Positions 43,656-53,363 of a stretch of 64,000 nucleotides of DNA are shown here, one piece after another. A program made the translations under genes and the position numbers. Position 1 is the first letter of the stretch, and the number at the start of each line of letters is the position of its first letter. Origin of the DNA: Acidovorax sp. 107 (lineage in GTDB: Bacteria; Pseudomonadota; Gammaproteobacteria; Burkholderiales; Burkholderiaceae_C); NCBI RefSeq assembly GCF_003058055.1, contig NZ_QBTZ01000001.1:4544001-4608000 (forward strand), written 5' to 3'. A model generated the notes under the pieces. The model made no database searches. It worked only from the letters and a program-made list of their open reading frames with translations, and was not told the origin of the DNA.

Positions 43656-45779
43656 TCAGGCCAGGGTGCGCACCTGGGGCTCGCGGTCCCACTGGCGTGT
43701 CTGGGCGGCGGCGACGAAGCCCTGCGCATCGGCCGGGTCCACCACGCCTGCATCAGGTTCGATGCCACCGGCCTGCAGGATGGCCCGCGTGCCCTTGCAG
43801 GCGGCAATGGCCTTGAGGTGGCCAAACGCGTCGCGGAACCAGTCCACGGCCGCCGCCTCCTTGGCCAGCTGTGCGCCCATGTCGGGCGACAGGATGGAGG
43901 CCACGGCGTCAAACACCGCCGATGGGGTGCCGGCCAGTTGGCCGTCTGCGGGCAGCAACGTGCCGTCTTTCAGGATGGCGCCGCCCACCTTGGGTGCGAC
44001 GATCTTCACGGTGGCGCCGACTTTCTCCAGCGCCTTGCGCAGGTTGGCCACCGAGGTGCCGTTGGAGCCGTCGGCCACCAGGATGCCGATGCACCGGCCC
44101 TGCAGCGTGGGCTTCATGCGGTCGATGATGCGCAGCGCGGGCGACAGGGGCAGGTCCTGCACCGGCTCGGTGGTGGTAGGGGCCGGCGGCAGGGTTTGCA
44201 GACCCAGGCCGTCGGCCACGCGCTGGGCCAGGTCGGCGTCCACATGCAGCAGATGGCCCACCACGGCTTCGCGCACATGGGGTGTGCCCACCTTGGACAG
44301 CTCGAACACCAGCGCCGACGCCATGTGCGCCTGCTCCAGCGGGCTCTGGCTGCGGTAGAACATGCGCGCCTGGCTGTAGTGGTCGGCAAAGCTCTCGGGG
44401 CGCACGCGGCCCTTCACGCCATCGTCGGCCTGGGCCACATGGCGAAAGCCTTGCGCCAGCGAGGCGCGGGGCGTGTCGCCTTGCAGGCTGCTGGGTTCGT
44501 AGTTGACGCGGCCTTTTAGCGCCTGCACTTGCATCTGCATGTGACCGTCGCGCTGCATGTTGTGGAACGGGCACTTGGGCGCGTTGATGGGGATCTGCGC
44601 AAAGTTGGGTCCGCCCAGGCGCGACAGCTGCGTGTCCAGGTACGAGAACAGGCGGCCCTGCAGCAGCGGGTCGTTGCTGAAGTCGATGCCGGGCGGCACG
44701 TTGGCGGGGCAGAACGCCACCTGCTCGGTCTCTGCAAAAAAGTTGTCGGGCCAGCGGTTGAGCACCATGCGGCCAATCGGCTGCAGGGGCACCAGTTCTT
44801 CGGGGATGAGCTTGGTGGGGTCGAGGTGATCGAACGGAAAGCGCTCGGCATCCTGCTCGGTGAACAACTGCACCGACAGCTCCCACTCGGGGAAGTCGCC
44901 CGCCTCGATGGCTTCAAACAGGTCGCGCCGGTGGTAGTCGTTGTCGGCCGACTGCAGCTTGACGGCCTCATCCCACACGGTGGACTGAATGCCCAGCTTG
45001 GGCCGCCAGTGGAACTTCACGAACGTGCTCTCGCCCGCCGCGTTCAGCAGGCGAAAGCTGTGCACGCCAAAACCTTCCATCATGCGCAGGCTGCGGGGGA
45101 TGGTGCGGTCGCTCATGGCCCACATCACCATGTGCATGGTTTCGGGCATCAGCGAGACAAAGTCCCAAAAGGTGTCGTGCGCGCTGGCCGCCTGCGGAAA
45201 GCCCCGGTCGGGCTCCATCTTCACCGCGTGCACCAGGTCCGGGAACTTCATCGCGTCCTGGATGAAGAACACGGGGATGTTGTTGCCCACCAGGTCCCAG
45301 TTGCCTTCGGGCGTGTAGAACTTGACGGCAAAGCCGCGCACATCGCGCGGTGTGTCCACCGAGCCTGCGCCACCGGCCACGGTGGAAAACCGGGTGAACA
45401 CAGGGGTCTGCACCCCGATCTCGGTCAGCACCTTGGCGGTGGTGTACTTTTTGAGCGAGTGCGTGAGTTCAAAGAAGCCGTGGGCCGCCGTGCCGCGGGC
45501 GTGCACGATGCGCTCGGGAATGCGTTCATGGTCAAAGTGGGTGATCTTCTCGCGCAGGATGAAGTCTTCCAGCAGCGCAGGGCCGCGAGGCCCCGCACGC
45601 AGCGAGTTCTGGTTGTCGGCGACCGGAATGCCCTGCTGTGTGGTCAGTACCGGGTGTTTGCCGCCAGCCTGCTGCTGCAGTTCGCCCGCATTGCCGCGAA
45701 AGTTGTCGGACTGGGTGGATGAGGGCAGGGCAGACGGCGATTTGTGGGCCACGCTGCGCGAGGTAGGGGGTCGTGCCAT
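43656..45779 (-). CDS. katE: Large-subunit catalase (HPII / KatE type)
   Basis: A 707-residue clade-2 monofunctional catalase. Heme-pocket residues are visible: His in [14 protein letters not shown], Asn in [14 protein letters not shown] and the heme-ligand Tyr in [14 protein letters not shown]. The C-terminal flavodoxin/DJ-1-like domain (about 560-700, [15 protein letters not shown] onward) is typical of HPII-size enzymes. It disproportionates H2O2 in the cytosol, often in stationary phase. GGAG precedes the ATG. It is divergent from the large macroglobulin gene and followed by the ferritin-like gene. Confidence 0.95.
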   Translation of the reverse strand: MARPPTSRSVAHKSPSALPSSTQSDNFRGNAGELQQQAGGKHPVLTTQQGIPVADNQNSLRAGPRGPALLEDFILREKITHFDHERIPERIVHARGTAAHGFFELTHSLKKYTTAKVLTEIGVQTPVFTRFSTVAGGAGSVDTPRDVRGFAVKFYTPEGNWDLVGNNIPVFFIQDAMKFPDLVHAVKMEPDRGFPQAASAHDTFWDFVSLMPETMHMVMWAMSDRTIPRSLRMMEGFGVHSFRLLNAAGESTFVKFHWRPKLGIQSTVWDEAVKLQSADNDYHRRDLFEAIEAGDFPEWELSVQLFTEQDAERFPFDHLDPTKLIPEELVPLQPIGRMVLNRWPDNFFAETEQVAFCPANVPPGIDFSNDPLLQGRLFSYLDTQLSRLGGPNFAQIPINAPKCPFHNMQRDGHMQMQVQALKGRVNYEPSSLQGDTPRASLAQGFRHVAQADDGVKGRVRPESFADHYSQARMFYRSQSPLEQAHMASALVFELSKVGTPHVREAVVGHLLHVDADLAQRVADGLGLQTLPPAPTTTEPVQDLPLSPALRIIDRMKPTLQGRCIGILVADGSNGTSVANLRKALEKVGATVKIVAPKVGGAILKDGTLLPADGQLAGTPSAVFDAVASILSPDMGAQLAKEAAAVDWFRDAFGHLKAIAACKGTRAILQAGGIEPDAGVVDPADAQGFVAAAQTRQWDREPQVRTLA

Positions 45780-45983
45780 GGGCGCTCCTGGGGGTGCATG
45801 GGGTCAAACGAAGCCACCATCTTTGGACGCCGGGCGTTCGCGGCGGGTAGGACATGGCCCCATCGGCGCGTCGTCGCGCTGCAGGTGATAGCCCCTTGTC
45901 GGGCCGATACGTAAGGGCTTGCAACACGCACCCGGGCGACATGGCACTTTGTTACGCTTGTCGGTTCCTTCGGAGGGGATCGC

Positions 45984-48900
45984 GTGAACGCAAAAAAATG
46001 GATGTTGGCCGCCAGCCTGTGTCTGGTGGCCTGGGGGGCTCAGGCCCTGCAGATCACCAGCTTCTCGCCCCAGGGCGAGGTGGCGCGCGTGCGCCAGGTG
46101 GTGGCCAAGTTCGACGCCGCTGCGGTCAATTTTGGTGACCCCAAGGCGCCCGCACCCCTGAGCCTGAGCTGCAGCGATGCCAGCGTCACCAAGGGCACGG
46201 GCCGATGGACCGGCGAGCGCGAGTGGGTGTTTGACTTCGAGCGCGACCTGCCGCCGGGCGTGCGTTGCACAGCCAGCGTCAGACCAGGCTTCAAATCGGC
46301 CGCTGGCGCAGAACTGACGGGCGCTAAAAGCTATCAGTTCAATAGCGGTGGGCCGTTTGTGCAGAACCTGCGCCCCAGCACCTACGAGCAGATCGACGAG
46401 GAGCAGTTCTTTGTGCTGTTCCTCAATGGTGCTGCCACCACGGCCAGCGTGCAGGCCAATGTGTGGTGCACGGCCGAAGGCGTGGGCGAGCGCATCCCCG
46501 TGCGCCTGATCGAAGGGGCCCAGCGCGCCGAGATCCTCAAGGGCCTGGGCCTGGAGAAAGACGCTGCACGCGATCCCTTGTCGTTTGCCACGCTGGCCTG
46601 CAACCGCCGGTTCACCTCGGGCGCGCGCATGCAGCTGGTGTTTGGCAAGGGTGTGGCAACCCCCAGCGGGGTGGCCAACACGGTGGAACGGCGGTTCGAT
46701 TTCAAGGTGCGCGAGCCGTTCTCGGCCGAGTTCAACTGCGAGCGTGAAAACGCCCAGGCGGCCTGCCTGCCGATCCGCCCCATGATGCTGTCGTTCAATG
46801 CGCCCGTGCCGCGCAAGCTGGCGGCGGCCATTCGCCTGAAGTCCGCCAAGGAAACCCTCAAGCCCCAGATCGATGGCGGCGCAGAAGGCGCGCAGGCCGA
46901 TGCGCTGGTCAACAGCCTGCAGTTCAGCGCCCCGCTGCCCGAGAACACGGCCTTCACCATCGAGCTGCCCAAGGACTTCAAGGACGCCTCGGGCCGTCCG
47001 CTGCGTAATGCGGACAACTTCCCGCTCAAGGTGTCCACCGGCGGCATGCCGCCGCTGGCCAAGTTTGCGGCCGCGCCGTTTGGCATCGTGGAGCGTTTTG
47101 CCGAAGGCCCTGCGTCTGACAACCCGCCTGCGCTGCTGCCCGTGACGCTGCGCAACGTGGAGGCTGCGCTGCGTGTGCAGGGATTGCAGGCGGGCGCTGC
47201 CACAGCCAGCGCGCCAGCGGGCAAGGTGAGCACGCTCAAGCCCCGCACCGATGCGGACATCATTGCCTGGTTCCGCAAGGTGCAGCGCTACGACAGCTAT
47301 GTGGTGAACCGCAAGCAGGCGCGCCAGGACGTGACCGGCCCGCTGCCCAAGGTGCTGGATGACGACAAGGAATACGTGCAGTCGCGCATGCTGTCGCTGC
47401 TGGCGGGCAAGGGTGGCGTCAAGACGCTGGACCTGCCCAAGCCCGCGAGCAACGACCCTCGCCCGTTCGAGGTGGTGGGCATTCCGCTCACGCCCGGCTT
47501 CCATGTGGTGGAGATCGCGTCGCAAAAGCTCGGCGCCTCGCTGTTGGACGACCGCCATGGCGAAGGCCGCACGATGTATGTGCGCACCTCGGCGCTGGTG
47601 ACCAACCTGGGAGTGCATTTCAAGCTCGGCCGCGAAAACGCCATGGCCTGGGTCACTACGCTGGACAAGGGCCAGCCCGTGCAGGGCGCCACGGTGCGCG
47701 TGTCGGACTGCCGGGGCAACGAACTGGCTAACGCCACCACCGATGCCCAGGGCATAGCCCGCATCGAAGGGCTCTCGCCCGAGCCACCGGGCTGCAATTC
47801 CGATTCTGAGGAGGAGGCCGGTCAGTCGTACTTTGTGAGCGCACGCCACAAGAGCGTGGATGGCGTGGAAGACATGGCCTTCACCTGGAGTGACTGGCAG
47901 CGCGGCATCGAGCCCTGGCGCTTCAATGTGCCCACCAGCCGGTCCCCTTCGCCGGACGAGCGTGCCCACACGATCTTTGACCGCACGCTGTTCCGCGCGG
48001 GTGAAACGGTGTCGATGAAGCACCTGCTGCGTGCCGAAACACGCCAGGGCTTTGCCCTGCCGGGGTCGCGTCCCGACACCCTGGTCGTCACCCACCTGGG
48101 CAGCGGCCAGCAGTTCACCCAGCCCCTGGTGTGGCGCGGCACGGCCACAGGCGGGCTCAGCGCGCAAAGCACCTTTGCCATTCCGCCCGCGGCCAAGCTG
48201 GGCGTGTACCAGGTCGAGTTTGCGGGCAATGGCACGATGAACGGCAACATCGCGTCCGGCTCGTTCCGTGTGGAGGAGTTCCGCCTGCCGGTGCTGGAAG
48301 GGCGCATTGCCCCGGTCGATAAAAAGGCACTGGTGCGCGTGCGCTCGGTGCCCACCGATGTGCAGATCAACTATGTGGCCGGTGGCGGCGCGGCCAACCT
48401 GCCGGTGCGCGTGTCGGCCCTGGTGCGCGGCAAGTCCCTGGAGTTCAGCGACTACGACACCTTCCGCTTCAGCCCGCCGCGCAAGCGCGAGCAGAGCAAT
48501 GCCAACAGCGACGACGAAGAAGCCTCCGCCAGCCAGGACGCGCGCGTGATTGCCGACAAGCTGCCGCTCACGCTGGACAAGAACGGTGCGGGCAAGGTCA
48601 CCATCGACAACGTGCCCCAGGCGCGCCAGCCGCAAGAGTTGCTGCTGGAGGCCACCTATGCCGACCCCAATGGCGAGGTGCAGACCCTGCGCAGCACCCA
48701 AACCCTGTGGCCTGCCGGTGTGGTGGCGGGCATCAAGACCGAGGGTTGGGTGTCTGCGCGCCAGAAGATCCGCTTCCAGGCGCTGGCATTGCAACACAAC
48801 GGCAAGCCGGCGGCCGACACCTCGCTGCAGGTGCAGGCCGTGGCACGCATCACCACCACCACGCGCAAGCGCATGGTGGGTGGCTTCTATAGCTACGACA

Positions 48901-51900
48901 ACCAGACCGAAACCAAAGACCTGGGCACGCTGTGCACCGGCAAGAGCGACGCGCGCGGCCTGCTGCTGTGTGAGGCCAAGCTCGACGAAGCGGGCGAGGT
49001 GGAGCTGGTGGCCACGGCCACCGATAAAGACGGCAACACCAGCGTGGCCGCGTCGTCGGTATGGGTGACGCGCCAGGGCGAGTTGTGGTTCGGTGGCGAA
49101 GACCACGACCGCATCGACCTGCTGGCCGAGAAAAAGAGCTACCAGCCCGGCGAGACCGCCAAGTTCCAGGTCCGCATGCCGTTCCGCTTTGCCACGGCCC
49201 TGGTGGCGGTGGAGCGCGAGGGCATCATCGACACGCAGGTGGTGCAGCTCAACGGCCAGGACCCCACGGTGAGCCTGAAGGTGCAGCCCGACTGGGGCCC
49301 CAACGTGTACGTGAGCGTGCTGGCCCTGCGCGGCCGCCTGCGCGAGGTGCCGTGGTACAGCTTCTTCACCTGGGGCTTCAAGGCGCCGCGCGAGTGGTGG
49401 ACCTCGTTCTGGTACGAAGGCAAGGAATACCAGGCGCCCACGGCGCTGGTGGACTTGTCCAAGCCCGCCTACCGCCTGGGTGTGGCCGAAATCCGTGTGG
49501 GCACGCAGGCCCACCAGATCGATGTGAAGGTGCAGGCCGACAAGGAGAGCTACGCCGTGCGCGGCAAGGCCCAGGTCACCATCACCGCCACGCTGCCGGG
49601 CGGCAAGCCCGCCGCCAATGCCGAAGTGGCGCTGGCCGCTGTGGACCAGGCGCTGCTGGAGCTGATGCCCAACAACAGCTGGAACCTGCTCGAAGCCATG
49701 CTGCAGCGCCGCAGCTGGGGCGTGGAGACCTCGACCGCGCAGATGGAAATCATCGGCCGGCGCCACTACGGCAAAAAGGCCGTGCCCGCTGGCGGCGGCG
49801 GGGGTAAGTCGCCCACGCGCGAGCTCCTGGACACGCTGCTGCTGTGGGAGCCCGCACTCAAGCTCGACGCCAACGGCCAGGCCAAGGTGACGGTGCCGCT
49901 CAACGATGCACTGACCACCTTCAAGATCGTGGCCGTGGCCGATGCGTCCACCGGCCTGTTCGGCACGGGCAGCACCAGCATTCGCGCCACGCAGGACCTG
50001 CAGATCATCAGCGGACTGCCGCCCCTGGTGCGCGAGGACGACCAGTTCCGTGCCCAGCTCACGCTGCGCAACACCACCAAGGCCGCGATGAAGGTGGAGG
50101 TGGCACCGCGCGCCACGCTGCTGGAGCTGAAGCCGCAGACCATCGACATCCCGGCCGGAGAGGCGCGCGAGGTGGCCTGGGACGTGACCGCTCCCGCGCA
50201 GCTGGCGCAAACGCGCGCCGAGGCCATCCTGTGGGAGATCGAAGCCAAGGACCAGATCAGCGGCGCCCGCGACGCCCTGAAGGCCCGCCAGCGCATCGTG
50301 CAGGCGGTGCCGCTCACGGTGCAACAGGCCACACTGGTGCAGGTGGACGGTAGCTACAACCTCGATGTGAACCCACCCGCCGACGCATTGCCCGGCCGGG
50401 GCGGCCTCAAGATGTCGCTGCAACCCAAGCTGGCCGAAGGCCTGCCCGGCGTGCGCGACTGGTGGGCCCGCTACCCGTTTGCCTGCCTGGAGCAAAAGAC
50501 CAGCAAGGCCGTGGGCCTGCGCGACGGCACGCTGTGGCAGACCGTGGTGGCGCAGTTGCCCACCTACCTCGACAGCGATGGCCTGGCCAATTACTTCCCG
50601 CCGCGCGACGGCGATGCCAACCGGGGCAGCGACACCCTCACGGCCTATGTACTGGCCGCCACGCACGAGGCCGCCAGCATCAACCCCGCATTTGCCCTGC
50701 CCGATGAAGCCCGCGCGCCCATGGAGCGTGGCCTGATCGCGTTTGTGGAAGGCCGCATCCAGCGCAACTTCTGGAGCCCGCGCAAGGACCTGGACATGCG
50801 CAAGGTGGCCGCACTCGAAGCGCTGTCGCGCTACGGCAAGGCCCAGGGTCGCATGGTGAGCAGCATCACCATCGCGCCCAACCAGTGGCCCACCCACACG
50901 GTGATCGATTGGGTGAATGTGCTCAAGCGTGTGGCCGATGTGCCCGAGCGCGACAAGCGCCTGGCCGAGGCGATGCAGATCCTGCGCGGCCGCCTGTCGT
51001 TCCAGGGCACCAAGCTCATCTTCAGCAACGAGCAGGACGACTACTGGTGGTGGCTGATGCAGAACGGCGACGTGAACACCGCCCGCCTGATGCTGGCCGT
51101 GATGGACGACCCAGCCTGGAAGGACGACATGGGCCGCCTGGCCAACGGCTTCATCAGCCGCCAGCAGGCGGGCGCCTGGCACACCACCACGGCCAACCTG
51201 TGGGGCGGCCTGGCGTTGGAAAAATTCAGCGCCAAGTTCGAGGCCACACCCGTGTCGGGCACCACCAAGGCCAGCATGGGCGGCAACACCGTCAGCGTGG
51301 ACTGGAGCAAGGTGGACCGCGTGAAGGCATCGGACGCCACCGGCGCTCCCAACCAGATCACCTGGTTTGGCGCGCCCGCATCGCCCGGCAACCTGAAGAA
51401 CAACGGCATGTTCCTGCCCTGGAGCAAGGCGGGCGGCAAGGAGCAGCTGGCCGTCACGCACCAAGGGCCGGGCAAGCCCTGGCTCACGCTGCAGTCGGTG
51501 GCGGCCATTGATCTCAAGGCGCCGTTCGCGGCGGGCTATGCGATCAAGAAGACCATCACCCCGGTGGAGCAGGCCAACAAGTCGCTGCCCGCCGGCCAGT
51601 ACACACGGGGCGACGTGCTCCGCGTGACGCTGGAGGTCAACGCCACGGCCGACATGACCTGGGTGGCCATCACCGACCCCATCCCGGGCGGCGCCACCAT
51701 TTTGGGCAGCGGCCTGGGCCGCGACTCCGAGATCGCCACGCAGGGCGAAAAGAAGACCGGCGCGGGCTGGCTTGCGTTCGAGGAGCGCAGCTTTGAGTCC
51801 TTCCGCAGCTACTACGAGTACCTGCCCAAGGGCACTGTCAAGATGGAGTACACCGTGCGCCTGAACAACGCGGGCGACTTTGCGCTGCCGCCCAGCCGCG

Positions 51901-51974
51901 TCGAGGCCATGTACGCGCCCGAGATGTTTGGCGAACTGCCCAACGCGCGGGTGAAGGTGCAGGTGGCCAAATAG
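45984..51974 (+). CDS. Bacterial alpha-2-macroglobulin (YfhM-like)
   Basis: A 1996-residue exported protein with signal MNAKKWMLAASLCLVAWGAQA. Many macroglobulin-type beta domains are followed by the thioester motif CLEQ (Cys about residue 1501, in YPFACLEQKTSKAVG) and an alpha-helical thioester domain. Bacterial homologues trap proteases in the periplasm and work with penicillin-binding protein 1C. No lipobox is evident, unlike E. coli YfhM, so it may be soluble. The start is a GTG with GGAGGGG 5 nt upstream. A short sequence at 46319-46352 resembles part of the dispersed repeat. The pbpC gene lies 1.4 kb downstream on the same strand. Confidence 0.93.
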   Translation: MNAKKWMLAASLCLVAWGAQALQITSFSPQGEVARVRQVVAKFDAAAVNFGDPKAPAPLSLSCSDASVTKGTGRWTGEREWVFDFERDLPPGVRCTASVRPGFKSAAGAELTGAKSYQFNSGGPFVQNLRPSTYEQIDEEQFFVLFLNGAATTASVQANVWCTAEGVGERIPVRLIEGAQRAEILKGLGLEKDAARDPLSFATLACNRRFTSGARMQLVFGKGVATPSGVANTVERRFDFKVREPFSAEFNCERENAQAACLPIRPMMLSFNAPVPRKLAAAIRLKSAKETLKPQIDGGAEGAQADALVNSLQFSAPLPENTAFTIELPKDFKDASGRPLRNADNFPLKVSTGGMPPLAKFAAAPFGIVERFAEGPASDNPPALLPVTLRNVEAALRVQGLQAGAATASAPAGKVSTLKPRTDADIIAWFRKVQRYDSYVVNRKQARQDVTGPLPKVLDDDKEYVQSRMLSLLAGKGGVKTLDLPKPASNDPRPFEVVGIPLTPGFHVVEIASQKLGASLLDDRHGEGRTMYVRTSALVTNLGVHFKLGRENAMAWVTTLDKGQPVQGATVRVSDCRGNELANATTDAQGIARIEGLSPEPPGCNSDSEEEAGQSYFVSARHKSVDGVEDMAFTWSDWQRGIEPWRFNVPTSRSPSPDERAHTIFDRTLFRAGETVSMKHLLRAETRQGFALPGSRPDTLVVTHLGSGQQFTQPLVWRGTATGGLSAQSTFAIPPAAKLGVYQVEFAGNGTMNGNIASGSFRVEEFRLPVLEGRIAPVDKKALVRVRSVPTDVQINYVAGGGAANLPVRVSALVRGKSLEFSDYDTFRFSPPRKREQSNANSDDEEASASQDARVIADKLPLTLDKNGAGKVTIDNVPQARQPQELLLEATYADPNGEVQTLRSTQTLWPAGVVAGIKTEGWVSARQKIRFQALALQHNGKPAADTSLQVQAVARITTTTRKRMVGGFYSYDNQTETKDLGTLCTGKSDARGLLLCEAKLDEAGEVELVATATDKDGNTSVAASSVWVTRQGELWFGGEDHDRIDLLAEKKSYQPGETAKFQVRMPFRFATALVAVEREGIIDTQVVQLNGQDPTVSLKVQPDWGPNVYVSVLALRGRLREVPWYSFFTWGFKAPREWWTSFWYEGKEYQAPTALVDLSKPAYRLGVAEIRVGTQAHQIDVKVQADKESYAVRGKAQVTITATLPGGKPAANAEVALAAVDQALLELMPNNSWNLLEAMLQRRSWGVETSTAQMEIIGRRHYGKKAVPAGGGGGKSPTRELLDTLLLWEPALKLDANGQAKVTVPLNDALTTFKIVAVADASTGLFGTGSTSIRATQDLQIISGLPPLVREDDQFRAQLTLRNTTKAAMKVEVAPRATLLELKPQTIDIPAGEAREVAWDVTAPAQLAQTRAEAILWEIEAKDQISGARDALKARQRIVQAVPLTVQQATLVQVDGSYNLDVNPPADALPGRGGLKMSLQPKLAEGLPGVRDWWARYPFACLEQKTSKAVGLRDGTLWQTVVAQLPTYLDSDGLANYFPPRDGDANRGSDTLTAYVLAATHEAASINPAFALPDEARAPMERGLIAFVEGRIQRNFWSPRKDLDMRKVAALEALSRYGKAQGRMVSSITIAPNQWPTHTVIDWVNVLKRVADVPERDKRLAEAMQILRGRLSFQGTKLIFSNEQDDYWWWLMQNGDVNTARLMLAVMDDPAWKDDMGRLANGFISRQQAGAWHTTTANLWGGLALEKFSAKFEATPVSGTTKASMGGNTVSVDWSKVDRVKASDATGAPNQITWFGAPASPGNLKNNGMFLPWSKAGGKEQLAVTHQGPGKPWLTLQSVAAIDLKAPFAAGYAIKKTITPVEQANKSLPAGQYTRGDVLRVTLEVNATADMTWVAITDPIPGGATILGSGLGRDSEIATQGEKKTGAGWLAFEERSFESFRSYYEYLPKGTVKMEYTVRLNNAGDFALPPSRVEAMYAPEMFGELPNARVKVQVAK
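46319..46352 (-). repeat. Possible truncated dispersed repeat inside the macroglobulin gene
   Basis: GCGCTAAAAGCTATCAGTTCAATAGCGG resembles one half of the dispersed repeat in minus orientation and is AT-rich in a GC-rich gene. It is translated as GAKSYQFNSGG. The match is short, so it could be chance. Confidence 0.35.
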
Positions 51975-52045
51975 GCCGCTACGTCGTAACACCCTAACGC
52001 CGCCATGCACCGCCTTGCCCATCGCTCACCCAGGGCCCGCATGCC

Positions 52046-52414
52046 ATGAGCCTCAGCGTCTTTCTGGAGCTGCGGTTCTGGCTGCTGGTGGGGTTCTCGC
52101 TGGTGCTGCCGGTGGGCATCTATGCGCTGCTGCTGGTCACCCGGTCGATCTCGCGCTGGGCGGTGCTGGGGTTTGGGGTGGCGCTGGTGCTCATTGCGGG
52201 TGTGGATGTGTACCTGCTGCAGTCGCTGGCCGCGCAGGCCAAGAGCACCCTGTCGCCGGCGGATGACGCGTGGTTCAGCTCCGAGCTGACGATTGCGCTG
52301 TACCTGCTGCCGGTGGTGTTCGGCGGTATTGGCGTCAATCTGATCTCGCACGTGCTGCTGCGCCACCTGACCGAGGCCGAGGGGCGGTTTGACCGTGAGC
52401 ACTCCGATCGCTGA
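52046..52414 (+). CDS. Small inner-membrane protein of unknown function
   Basis: A 122-residue protein with three hydrophobic helices (about 8-28, 36-58, 84-104) and a charged C-terminal tail ending FDREHSDR. No domain is recognised. It lies 71 bp after the macroglobulin gene and 55 bp before the MGS-like gene, in the same direction, so it probably belongs to the same transcription unit. Confidence 0.7.
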   Translation: MSLSVFLELRFWLLVGFSLVLPVGIYALLLVTRSISRWAVLGFGVALVLIAGVDVYLLQSLAAQAKSTLSPADDAWFSSELTIALYLLPVVFGGIGVNLISHVLLRHLTEAEGRFDREHSDR

Positions 52415-52469
52415 GTCGTGAGGGGCTTACGATGCTCCGATCCCTTCGTTTTCAGAAAGTCAAACCGCC

Positions 52470-53339
52470 ATGATCCTGGGTCTCGCTGCCAACCGCCTGC
52501 ACCACCACACCGAAGACGCGGCGCTCTTTTCCTGGTTGCGCGCCTGCGAGGCGGGCATCCGGGAACTGCAGCTGGGGCTGCACGCCGTGGGCCGCACGCA
52601 CGATGCCATCGTCGCTGCGGGCATGCTGCAGGGGTACCGTCCGCTGGTGCGCTATCCGTACGGGCGCGAAGGTGGGCTGATGAAAGTGGTGGCAGAGGTG
52701 GTGGGCATGGGGGAAGGGCGCACGCTCGATGGTGCGATTTACCTCACCGACCCTGTGGACCCTTCTTCCATCTTTCCCGAGGCGCTGGCGCTCAAGCGGC
52801 AGTGTGTGATCCATGGCAAGCCGTTTCTCTCCACCGTGGCCAGTGCACGCGACTGGATCGAGATGGAGCGCATCCACGCCGGGCTGCCTCCCGACCCGCA
52901 GGCTGACCGGTTTCATGACCATGGCAACCAGACGCTGGCCCTGATTGCGCACGACGCGTGCAAGCAGGCCATGCTCGACTTCGCCGATCGCAACTTTGAT
53001 GTGCTGTCGCAGTTTCGCCACCGGGTGGCCACCGGCACCACGGGCCAGCGACTGAACGCCCTGGCGTGGAGCAAGGGCTGGCCCGAGGGGCAGCCCTGGG
53101 TGCAGCGCTTCAACAGCGGGCCGCTGGGTGGCGATGCGCAGATTGCCGACCTGGTGCTGGAGCGCCGTTGCCACCGGGCTGTTTTCTTTGAGGACCCGCA
53201 TGTGGCGCGCCAGCACGAGGCCGACATCCAGCTGCTGGAGCGCGCAGTGACCACCGCCACGCACGATGCGGTGTGTGTCACAGTGCCGGGCGTGGCGCAG
53301 CGCTGGTGCGACGCCGTGCGCCTGCGCGCAGCGCGCTGA
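52470..53339 (+). CDS. Methylglyoxal synthase-like protein with two MGS domains
   Basis: A 289-residue protein, about twice the length of E. coli MgsA (152). The C-terminal half (about 147-275) keeps MgsA motifs: LIAHDACKQAM, ATGTTG, SGPLGGDAQIADL with the catalytic Asp, FFEDPH and the His of RQHEAD. It should convert dihydroxyacetone phosphate to methylglyoxal. The N-terminal half (about 1-132) follows the same outline (LGLAANRLHHHTED, YGREGGLMKVVAEV, LDGAIYLTDPVDPSS, CVIHGKPFLSTVASARDWI) but lacks the GTTG and GGD residues. It therefore looks like a degenerate duplicate. It sits between the macroglobulin and pbpC genes. Confidence 0.8.
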   Translation: MILGLAANRLHHHTEDAALFSWLRACEAGIRELQLGLHAVGRTHDAIVAAGMLQGYRPLVRYPYGREGGLMKVVAEVVGMGEGRTLDGAIYLTDPVDPSSIFPEALALKRQCVIHGKPFLSTVASARDWIEMERIHAGLPPDPQADRFHDHGNQTLALIAHDACKQAMLDFADRNFDVLSQFRHRVATGTTGQRLNALAWSKGWPEGQPWVQRFNSGPLGGDAQIADLVLERRCHRAVFFEDPHVARQHEADIQLLERAVTTATHDAVCVTVPGVAQRWCDAVRLRAAR

Positions 53340-53363
53340 TGGCGCTTTCATTTCTGTGCGTTT

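Noticed and set aside
45804..52022. A frame of about 2,070 codons open on the minus strand opposite the macroglobulin gene
   Set aside because: It is an antisense by-product of strong GC-rich third-position bias. The translation is rich in His, Gly, Val and Gln without domains, while the plus strand gives a complete macroglobulin.
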